Position numbers and translations under genes: made by a program. Of a DNA stretch of 64,000 nucleotides, positions 25,911 through 36,400 are shown in pieces. The stretch lies in contig CH002989.1 in assembly GCA_000149265.1 (NCBI GenBank), positions 137,336 through 201,335 of the forward strand, read 5' to 3'. The notes under the pieces were generated by a model. That model saw only the letters and a program-made list of their open reading frames with translations, ran no database searches and had not been told where the DNA came from. Numbering within the stretch: the first letter of the stretch is position 1; every line of letters begins with the position of its first letter. The stretch comes from Ciona savignyi (lineage: Eukaryota; Chordata; Ascidiacea; Phlebobranchia; Cionidae).

Positions 25911-26009
25911 CAGTCCCATAAAATAAGCTGTTAAAGAATAATTAGAACCGTAAATTCTTAAAATGGCATCATGCTTATATTTTTGGGTGCGTCGGGTATA
26001 TCCCGCCAT
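25911..26009 (-). CDS. Orphan first coding exon of an unknown gene
   Basis: Starts ATG at 26009 and runs 33 codons without a stop to a strong donor (CTG then GTAAGT) on the minus strand. It reads MAGYTRRTQKYKHDAILRIY, then GSNYSLTAYFMGL, a basic N-terminus followed by what could begin a membrane segment. It lies in a segment (about 25887-26285) absent from the homologous flanks of copies A and D, so it is not part of the lectin duplication. I found no downstream exon at lower coordinates. I do not recognise the family. It could be the start of a gene with distant exons, or a captured fragment. Confidence 0.35.
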
Positions 26010-26895
26010 GTGTGTAAAATACTAAAAAGTTACAACTTTAGTTCTAAATCATAATAGCTAACACCTTTAAAAGATTCAACTAGATTGGCTATATCCCTCC
26101 ATTTTAAATGGAGGGTAAATAAGACTGATCACTAGTTTCAGTGGAATTGAACTTGGGTGGACTTTCCGGAAAACGGTTAAAGATAGGTAAGGGGCGTACG
26201 TATCTTTTTAGTTAGTATTCTAAATTTCTATCTTAATATTTTTAAATTTGGGTTTTACCTCTTTTATATGCACAAATATATTAAGTTTATGATCGTTTAA
26301 ATTTAACGTTTAATATGTTAGGGAATGCAATAATCAAATTATATTTAAGAGTAGCGTGTTAACATTTTTAAAGTACCTTCACAAGGATAACTGTAAACGG
26401 CTAAATATAATTAATGTTATTCTTATTATTTCTTAACGCTTAGTTTTATTTTTCACTACATAACAATCGTTAAAATATTAGGAAAAACTGGAAAATTGGC
26501 TGAAAGGTACGGTTTAAATCAAAATTCCCCTTTAGATAGACAACATGGCCTAGGCCCTAGATATTGCAAAATCCAAAATTTGGCGTTGTACGCGAGGGAA
26601 TTCCCTGCTTACTATTATTTTAATTGATAGTTCCAGCATTTTATTTAGTGGGATTATTAGCGACCAATCTTGTTATCACATATTAAATTAATTGTGTATA
26701 ATGTTAGTCCACCGTTTAAATATGTCAAAAGGTGTCCCTTTGTTTACTCGACAATGGAAATACCCGATATTCAGTCGGTTTATTTTTATCAAAGGCATGA
26801 CAGGGCTGTCTTGTCGGTTCGAAATCGTCTGGAGGGATTTTTCAAATCACCAAAGGTTTTTTAGATATGGAAGATAACACGACATCGAGTGTGAG
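26010..26895. other. Intergenic, end of the C duplication block
   Basis: Homology to the A/D flank resumes at about 26290 and ends at 26411, where A and D carry a SINE. A ~90-base stretch at 26785-26870 is repeated in diverged form at 27330-27415. No gene seen. Confidence 0.45.
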
Positions 26896-27115
26896 GGGTT
26901 AGTCTGGTGGTTTAGTGCGTCGCATTTCAGCTCAAGGGTTGTAGGTAAAATACTGGTCGCTAACTAGTCGGCTGTGTCCTTGGGCAAGGAACTTAACGGA
27001 CATTGCCTGAACCTAGCAGATTAATGGGTTCTACTAAATTAAATGAACGTGTTAATTATACACAGACAATGCAATGGCTTCGTTAACTCTATCTTATCGA
27101 TATGTTAAGTCAGAT
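26896..27115 (+). repeat. tRNA-derived SINE, diverged copy
   Basis: Same family as 12011-12299: GTCCTTGGGCAAGG, GGACATTGCCTGAACC and AGATTAATGGGTTCTAC are recognisable. The A-box region is degenerate and the 3' half is mostly lost. Confidence 0.7.
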
Positions 27116-27877
27116 TTGGGTTTTTCGTAGTGAAACTTTCTTATACTTGAGAAAAACTTGTTTTTCATCATTTTGCTTTCTAAAAAATAATAGCGCCCAA
27201 CACAATTTATCGTTTTTTTATTAATTCTGGTAGATATTAGTTTACTTACGAGATTTGTCAAACAGGTGCTCATTTTTATAATTAGCCTACTTAGGGAAAA
27301 AACTTAAATTTTTGGAAACATATTTTTATTAAACGCATGTCACGGGTGTCTTGTATTCCGAAATAATCTAAAAGGAAGTATAAAATTGAAATGGAACTTT
27401 TATATTTGGTATAGCTAACATAACCTTGATGTATTGCAATTAAACACTTGGGAATAATCTTTACTCGCGAAATTAAAATTTACTTTTTCGGTGAATATAA
27501 CTATATAGTGCTGTAACGATATTAAACAAATATTGATAATAACGGGTAACGTATCGCGATAATCGTAATAAACATTGGGAGTTTACAAAATAAAAGTTAA
27601 ACGTCTTCAACGGATTGCAATGACATTCTTGATGACTATAAAACTAGTTTCTTGATGACTACAAAACTAGTAGTTTTAAAATAAGGCTTGCAAGTAAAAG
27701 CAACCCCATTTTTTAATTATTGCAATAAACTTACCAACTAATATGTAAAACCTAACCACGCTTTATACATACTGAAGAAATAGGACAACAGACCATGTAA
27801 AGTTCGCCAGATGCCGATAAACGTTGTTTCGTTAATACTGCTTAAGGTTTTCTAGTTAATTCTAGTTAAGTAGTTTT
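27116..27877. other. Intergenic
   Basis: AT-rich. Around 27510-27570 the sequence GCTGTAACGATATT and TATCGCGATAATCG resembles the ends of hAT-type elements, but no partner end or target duplication was found. Confidence 0.35.
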
Positions 27878-28129
27878 TTACACAGCTTGCGTATTTTGAG
27901 TATCATAGGTTGTTAAATGGAAACAGGTTCGGCAAACAAACAAGCACAAATTATCATTTCGATGTAAATTTTGATAGCTGCAACCATTGTTATCAAATTG
28001 GAGATCATCGGTGTCATCCGAAAGATCAACGCTCGGCTCATTGCTAGCTGAGGTATTTGAAAAGCATGATTCATCCTCGCCAGAAAATGTAAAGTTTTGA
28101 CCATATTGGCTCAGTTGTCGGTCGTAATA
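27878..28129 (-). CDS. Candidate terminal exon of an unknown gene, serine/aspartate-rich
   Basis: On the minus strand a possible acceptor (TACAG at 28130-28134) is followed by 83 open codons and a TAA at 27878-27880. The translation starts YYDRQLSQYGQNFTFSGEDE and has an acidic, serine-rich middle (NEPSVDLSDDTDDLQFDNN), then a cysteine- and histidine-containing tail. Its composition looks like a disordered C-terminus of a regulatory protein, not random AT-rich sequence. There is no start codon in this frame, so upstream exons would be needed at higher coordinates; none was identified. The tract at 28130-28134 is a weak acceptor. I do not recognise the family. Confidence 0.3.
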   Translation of the reverse strand, partial: YYDRQLSQYGQNFTFSGEDESCFSNTSASNEPSVDLSDDTDDLQFDNNGCSYQNLHRNDNLCLFVCRTCFHLTTYDTQNTQAV

Positions 28130-28139
28130 CTGTATATCT

Positions 28140-28897
28140 GACTAATTTCACCCTTAATTTTGCTTGCTGAGACAAAAACTTTGTCTCTTATGTTTTAGGA
28201 AAAATTTGATTCTTTTGCATCCGATCCAGCAATTAACCGAATCTTCTAATAGTTTAATTAAATGGTCTGCGGTTAACTGTTACTAACTCCAAACATGCAT
28301 TACTTAAAGTAGGAGATTTCCACGGTATGTCTGACGAACTGTTTAACTGCTGACGCCAAGTTAATACAATTTTGTTCTAAATATGTCTGGCATGGTACAT
28401 TCAGCATGGTTCCTTTTTATTTGTCGTTAAGGATTGAAAGAGTGACAATATTGTGCTACATCCCAGCACTTGAAATGCGGACGAGTTTTTACAAAAATTA
28501 AACTTAAAGAACTTTTTAACTTCGCTTAGTTTATTTCTTCCCATTTGAACAGATTTTGCCTTAATAATTTATCTTCACTGTAAGAACATACGTATAAAAC
28601 ATGCGGTAGTCCTAACTGTTTTATTTCTGGTCTACTTGATGTTTGACTGAATACCACAAAAATACCTGCTGTAAAACTGAGCACATCACGCCTAACAATT
28701 TGCAGTTAACCACGCATTATTATTAATTAGAAATGAGTTGCGCAATAGCATGGCGATTATTTACCCCACAAATATAAAAACAATCGTCTTTGTTACCAAT
28801 AATACTAACCAAATAGTTAAAGTAGAATACTATTATGTACATTCTGACTGATGTACATAATAAAAATGTAAACTTGCCTACAAAATTAAAAGTGATA
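28140..28897. other. Intergenic, nothing recognised
   Basis: AT-rich, short frames only. Confidence 0.5.
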
Positions 28898-29088
28898 CTA
28901 TGTAGGATACGATAGGATAGAATATTCATGTAAAAATGAATATCCTATCCTATCCCCGTGAATGGGAAAACCAAGGGGGTTATCACACGGGCAATCGTCA
29001 GATCACCTCGCACCCACCGTCGGGTTACCGGAGCTATTGAAGTGTGTTGTGTATGATTCACACGTTCCTTCTAGTTTGGTTCAGATTC
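28898..29088 (-). repeat. tRNA-derived SINE, 3' half
   Basis: Minus-strand fragment of the 12011-12299 family with its TATCC tail at the left. The tail region is nearly palindromic (GATAGGATAGAATATTCAT against ATGAATATCCTATCC). It ends at the right within the GAACGTGT block. Confidence 0.7.
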
Positions 29089-30406
29089 ATTTAAACATTA
29101 TTTAATGGGTTTAACTCCCGCTCGATTTCACTATAGTTCACATTAGGTTGTTCGAATTCAGTACCGGGTATGAGAAATAAATTTCTCAGACCGGTTTACA
29201 GGTTTCGGTTCAGTTACGGTTTAACACCCTGTTTATTAGTATCGTAGCCGAGTGTAGTGTCGCGATTAGTGAGATATAGGTGCAGCCCTAATTATAGCGT
29301 ACAACATACTAATACAATATTTATTTTATTTTTAACTGTACACGGATAGCAAAAACACTCCACCATGTTATATAGCACAGCCTAAACATACATGACTCTA
29401 ATGAGAGTCATGACTCTAGAGATACATTTTTTAACTAAACAAGGTAAACAAGTTTTGTTTGTTAATGGGGATGTGTGCAAAAATGGAAAATAAAAACGGT
29501 ATTTCAGACAACCTGATAAAACTTAACAAAAAAGTCACGTATATCTAAAATCACATTCGAACACTACAGACACAATTAATCGGAACGATTGTAAGAAACA
29601 TGATATTCAGTTTCTAGATGAAATCTAAGCTCCGATGTTGTTTTTTTCTAAATTCGGATATGACACCATCATAATTCAATTACAGATCACGGTGTGTAAA
29701 GGGAAGCAAGGCCATTTAAAAAAAGAATTCCGTCCATTGTGCAAAGCAAGTAATTAAACGATCGTACATTTGTGGCATTGTCATAGAAATGTGACAAATA
29801 TTTGCAAATAATCGAAATCCCTGAATAGGTTTGAAGCTTTCTTGCTCCCTATAAGACCTCAAAGCTCGATCTTGAGCATTTTTTGTTGCCGTTGCCATGC
29901 AGTACATCTGCCAACGCAAGAATTTAACCTCCATTGTGTCTTCGCCACAAAGAAGAAAACAAATGAATTGTTGCGGATTTAATGGTTTCAAACGATCGAA
30001 CCACGCAGTATTTTGGAATAAATCGTCAATAATATCCTATGTTCGTGACTTGAGTTGATCACAGATTGACTTTTGTCTCTTAATAAATTTAAATCAATAA
30101 TGGGTATAACAGCTGGGTAAAAATATACTTGTGGTTTACACTTTCTAGTTTTACTTAAACTACAAACATTATTTGGTCAGCGCTTACAAATGATCTAAAA
30201 TTGAGGGCCGGTGTCCTACTCAACTCAACAAAATTACCATTAATTAAACTTTATTAATTAAACACGCAAAAATATTGGAATTAATACAAGATGGTTAAGG
30301 GAGTTGATATTTTTATACGTAATATATAAGAACTCTATTCTCGGATTAAAAATGCAAATCAAAACGTGAAATATTGCACTGCGGGGGTTTGCACGGTATA
30401 GGTAAT
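29089..30406. other. 3' flank of lectin D
   Basis: A stretch around 29265-29305 (GTGTCGCGATTAGTG, GGTGCAGCCCTA) looks like a hAT-type end. About 29785-30110 matches the flank of lectin C. No gene supported. Confidence 0.45.
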
Positions 30407-33400
30407 TTATAGGGACTTTACGCAGAGGTTGTATGTAAAACGCGTTGCGTTGGGGGGATAATTCCAAAGTCCGAACCATGTGTTTTTGGGAGAGTACTTG
30501 ACTTGCAACAGCATCGCGGTGTAAGTTGGGTTTGTCTTCGGGAAATGGGGGTGCCAGTCACCGGAATAAGCTGGTTGTCCAATACTGGAGATTCGTGTCA
30601 TACTCTGCAGAAAATGATAACATAAAGTGATTTTACAACTAAAATAATATTAAAGTTTTGCGAAATGTATATTCACCAATAGTCAGACATATAAACAGTA
30701 GTGTAGCGTCCTTTATTAAAGTATAAAATGTTTAATGTAATTTTGATTTTTTTGATATTCTTTAAGCAAAGCCATACTGTTACATTGAAATCACTCCATC
30801 ATACGTATACACTGGGGGAGTAATATTATAAATGTGGTCATTAGACGTAACAATGCCTATTGTTATCCGTTGTGCGAAATATTTATACCTCGTGTAAGAT
30901 TTGGGCCTTTGAAAAGACTTGGGAGTTTAAGTGACTGGTTGCAGTATTTTCCATAGTTAAATTGATTTGGGCCATGTGTTTTAATATTAATTTGTCATGT
31001 GTATAGAAGTGAAGTTTATAAGGTAGCCTACTATGTAAAAATATTTAAAAACCGTAAACTGTAGTAATATCATAGCGTAAAGTGGAATACAAGTTTGGAT
31101 TTGGAATCACGTCTTGATAAAGCTGGAGTTGCGCGTTTCGTGACGAGTGCTGTATTGTGCTACGTCTGGTTCAGTAGGCGCCGCCAGAAGACGTAACATA
31201 AAAGTTTTTAAATATACTCATCAAATCAAAGATATCGAGAAGCAAGTCAAGGCTGTAGCTATGGAGGACAGTGAAATCTTAGTGGATTTGGATGAGCCTA
31301 AGAGTAGCATGGCGAAGGGTGCTGAATGCATCCGTGTGTCGTCAGCCGATGAGTTACAAGAACTAAGAACTGAACTTGCCGTTTGGTATAATGTGGCCGA
31401 GCAAGCAATTAGTCGCAAAGATGAGGCGATGTTAAAATCTGCCCGAAAGCGGATTGAACACTACGTGTCCAGTTTAACGGATATCTTAAAGCAACGCATT
31501 AATGACTTGCTAACTGACCAAGATCGTGACGCTAGTGAGCATCAACTGGACAGCGTCAGGAAATGTAAAGACGAATTCGACGTCCGCGTAGGTGAATGGC
31601 TTGTTAAGCAAGCAAAAAAGGATCTTACAAAGACAATAGAAGATAAAGGTTGTGTACATTTAAGTTCAAGTGCGTCCTCTAAATGGGAAACCTTGTCGAC
31701 GCAAAGTTCCAGATTATCTGAAGAAAGTACCACCTCTAGTGTGAGGCGTGTTGAAGCAAAGATCAAGAAAGAAAGGGCAATGCTGAAGCAGCGTCAACTG
31801 GACGAGCAATTAAAAATGGAAGCCGAAGAGAATAAGCTGGAGGCCGAAAAAAGGAAACTGGAAGCCCTACATCAAGTCCAAGAAGCAGACCTAGAAGTAC
31901 AAATGTGGGATCAAGTTTCAAACTACCGTGATGAAGATGTGACAAGACCTTATAGTCCGCAGCAGTCGCCCGGTAAAGCGACTTAGACGCAGAAGTCACG
32001 AAGACAAAAGAAGAACCGGTACGTGTTAAGAGTCAAGCAGTTAGGCGAAACTACGGGAAAGGATGTAGTTTATCACCACCATGCCGTTACCGTCTATCTA
32101 GCCCGGTACGGTTTGCACCAACGCCCGCCTACGAAGGACCAAGTTACGCTCAGTCGCCAGAACGGCAGTCGATGGAATGTCACCCTGATCAGTCGTTATT
32201 TAAAGGATTTATTGCAGCCGTGAGAGAAGTTATGCACACCCCTAAAGTGGAGTATACTACATTTTCGGAGATCCAATGAAATACTGGACATTTCAATTGA
32301 ATTTTGACGCTAACATTGACAAAAAGGCGCCCACTGACAGTCTAAAGCTGGATTTTCTACTACAACAGTGCAGAGGACAAGCTCGAGAGCTCATCGATCA
32401 CTGTGCTATTTTGGGACCAAAGAAAGGATACCAAAAAGCAAGAGATATTCTTTACAATAACTACGGAAAACCCAGTATAGTTGCACGCGCATTTGTCTGC
32501 GAACTAATAAGTGGACCAAACCTAATGCCAGATGATACCTCTGGTATACGCAATTACGCTATTTTGATGAGAAAGTGCCTAACTATTCTGAATGAAATTA
32601 ATGACTTTACTGATCTGAATTCAGTTGACCGTATGATTGCCATCGCATCGAGGTTACCGTACGACTCGCGAAAACTGTGGAAGCGCCGTGCAGCGGAAAT
32701 TGCACGTCGTCACGGCGAAGTTGCTAATTTTGTTGATCTTGTTGAATTTGTAGAGGAGGAGGCAGAAGTCGCTAACACTGAATTTGGCAAGATAGATTCT
32801 CGCGAACGGGGATCCAAGCCTCAAGAAAAGAAACCGTTGAGAAGGGGCAGGCATACGCTGTGACGTCATCGACTGCGCAAAGTTTAAAACCGCCGATAAC
32901 CAAGTGTCCTTGTTGTTTTCTCGCACGCCCGCTGTCAGCGTGTAATATTTTCCTTGCGAAATCAGTCCAAGAAAGAGTTGATTTTCTCCTGCGTGAACGA
33001 TGTTGTTTTAATTGTTTTGCGGGTGGACATATTGCGCGTCTTTGCGGTCTGAAATCTCAGTGTACCGTACAACACTGTTGGAGATATCACCACACTTTAT
33101 TACATATAAATCCAAATTTCACTGAACAACAAGGAAAGATCTGCACGGAGAACAGCAACGGCGCAGCAGCCAAGAGTACCAGCGAAGTAACAGACAAAAG
33201 TACCAGCGACGCACACTGCCACACGATGTCAAAGAACGCAAGAGAAGGATATTTGTGCGTGGTACCTGTCAAAGTACGCGCTAACAACAAAGAAACCAAA
33301 TCTTACGCGTTTTTGGATCAGGGTTCAGATACGACGTTTTGTCACGTTAAACTCATAGATCGTCTTGGTTTGTCTGGTAAGCGAAGAGAAATAATAATGA

Positions 33401-36400
33401 ATACTCTCGGAACAAGACCGAAGAAACAAGTTGGCATTACAGTGAGCCTGGTCGTCTTATCTGCAGACGGTGACGAAGAAATTGAAATTGACAATGCCAT
33501 GTCAATTGATGACATCCCGGTGTGTTCCAATTCATTTCCCACAAGAAGAGAGCTGGAAGAACTCCCTCACCTACACGGACTGAACATTCCGACCTTTGAC
33601 AGCGGAGAAGTAACGCTGCTAATTGGAACCGATGTGCCGTATGCTCATCGCGTATTGGAAACAAGAACAGGAGGCCGCAAACAACCGTTTGCTGCAAGAA
33701 CGCCTCTAGGATGGTCGTTAATCGGACCATCCATATACACCCCATCAACAAAGAGTATTCACGTAAATTCCATTCAATCGGACTTGCACTTGGAGATGCA
33801 GATACAGAAATCGTGGACGACAGATTTTGAAGATGAGAAAGGCGATCTTACTTACCCGACCTCATCCGAAGATAGAGCAGTAGTAAAGCTGTTAAAGCAT
33901 TCAGTGGAGCACAAGGAGGGACATTATTACTTACCTTTACCGTGGCGCCGGGGTATTACTGTTCCAGAAGGAAGTCGCAAGATGGCCGAAAGTCGATTAA
34001 CATATTTGGCGAAAAGACTTTCTCGAAACGAAGAAGTTAAAGAGAAGTATGTTGGCAAGATGCAACAATACATCGACAGTGGATTTGCAAAAGAAGTTCC
34101 ACTCAAAAAGCAAGACACAAGTGACACTGTATGGTATCTGCCACACCACCCAGTGTATCATCCTCATAAGCCCAATAAAGTGCGCATCGTATTTGACTGC
34201 GCAGCGAAGTACAAGGGTGTTTCTCTGAACGACGCCTTAATGCAAGGGCCGGATCTGGTTAATAGTCTGGTCGGCGTTCTACACAGTTTCGTAAAGAACC
34301 AATAGCAGTGGTAGCTGATGTGGAAGCTATGTTTCACCAGATTCGAGTCAAAGAAGAAGATTGCCACGCTTTGAGATTCCTGTGGTGGCCAGGAGGAGAC
34401 TTATACAAGCGACCTGTTGATCATCAGATGCTGGTTCATGTATTCGGAGCCACGTCATCGCCATGCTGTGCGAGCTTTTGTTTAAGACAAACAGCAGACC
34501 AATTTGGAGAGCAGTTTGATAATAACGTATCGGAAGTTGTAAAAAACAGTTTCTACGTGGATGATTGCTTAACGTCAATACCCACCGAAGAAGAAGCCAT
34601 CCGACTGGTGGAACAACTACGTCTATTGTTGCAGAAAGGTGGATTTCGTTTGACAAAGTGGATCTCCAACAACCAGCGAGTACTGAAAGAGATACCGGAG
34701 AACGAGCGTGCTGCGTCGGTTAAGGACATTGACCTTGACAATCCAGTGAAGGAAAGAGTACTTGGTGTGTACTGGGACGTTTTTAAGGACCAGTTTGGAT
34801 TTAAAATAGACAACGGCGGTATAAAAGAAAAGTTAACGCGACGAAGTATCTTGTCTGCGATCAATTCTCTGTATGACCCCCTGGGTTTCGTTGCCCCCGT
34901 TGTGTTAGTCGCCAAGATATTACAACAAGAAATCGTGAGACAAAACCTTGGATGGGATCAGGAAATTTCAGAAGATTGCGCGGAAGAGTGGCGCAATTGG
35001 TTTAAACAATTACCGGAACTACATCGCCTCGCGGTACCCCGGTGTTTTAAACCAAACGACATTGAAGTTATTGTTAAATCCCAAATACACCATTTTTCAG
35101 ATGCATCGATCAATGGATATGGAGCAGTGTCGTATTTACGCTTAGTGGACGACAATGGAAAAGTACACTGTTCGTTCCTGTGTGGAAGAGTCACACCGCC
35201 CAAAACGGAAAGTATACCACGACTTGAGCTCGTTGCTGCAGTTTTGTCGGTCAAAGCCGATAAATGGTTAAAGGGACAACTGAAGATGCCGGCGTGCGAG
35301 TCCATATTTTGGACAGATTCGTGTGCTGTAAGACAAAGTATCAACAACCAACGCAAGAGATTTAAGACTTTCGTAGCTAACAGGTTAGCTAAAATACATC
35401 GACAAACAGAGCCGTCGCAATGGCGTCATGTAGGAACAAAATGTAATCCCGCCGACGAAGCATCAAGAGGGATTTCGGTGTCCAAGTTATTGAAGTCAAG
35501 CCAGTGGTTAAGCGGACCCAAGTTTTTGTGGCAATCAGAAGCAACTTGGCCGACGCCACCAGAAAAAGAAGAACGAGTCCCAGAAGAATTTCTACCGGCG
35601 GAAAGGAAGCGAATTGCCGTCAACGTGTTGGCGCGACCCGACCCGATAAATCGTCTGGTGCAGCGACATTCGTCTCTGAATGGGTTAAAAGTTGCCATAG
35701 CCTGGCTGTTGCGATATAAATGTTTCTTACGATCAAGAAACACTACTATAAAGGGACAACTAACCGTCGAAGAATTAGCCGTTGCTGAGTTAGAAGCAGT
35801 GAAGTATGTGCAACGTCAAGCTTTTGCACCAATCGTCGATATTCTAAACGATGGGGAAAAGAGCAGAGAACGCGAAGTACGACGTAAAATGAAGAAACTC
35901 GCGTACGCAAAGTGCATGGATAAACTAAACCCACAGTTAATGGACGGAGTTTTAAGAGTCGGTGGCCGCTTGGAAAATGCGCCGATTTCCTATGAAGCTA
36001 AACATCCCATTATACTACCCCCCGATGATCATTTTACCAAGTTACTAATAGTTCATCATCACGAAAAGGTTGCTCACTCTGGTCTGGCACATACTTGGTC
36101 GTCTTTACGTCAGCGATACTGGATAATAAAAGGAGGCGTAGCAGTTCGGACGCAATTGGGAAAATGTATTTTTTGCCGCAAGCGTAACGCACCCCGTGGA
36201 CAACAATTGATGGCCGAATTACCCCCTGCAAGACTGAAGATGCACGAACCGCCATTCTCCTACGTGGGAGTTGATTATTTTGGTCCATTTCTTATTAAGC
36301 GCGGAAGGAGCGAAGTCAAAAGGTATGGATGCTTATTTACGTGCCTGTCAATGCGAGCAGTTCACATTGAAGTTGCGACAGACCTGTCAACAGACGCATT

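Noticed and set aside
31199-31240. tRNA primer-binding site next to the 5' LTR
   Set aside because: No TGG-initial sequence complementary to a recognisable tRNA 3' end; left unassigned.
30778-31260. Gag starting inside the 5' LTR at 31147
   Set aside because: That frame begins in the LTR with a non-ATG codon; the ATG at 31261 after the LTR is the better start.
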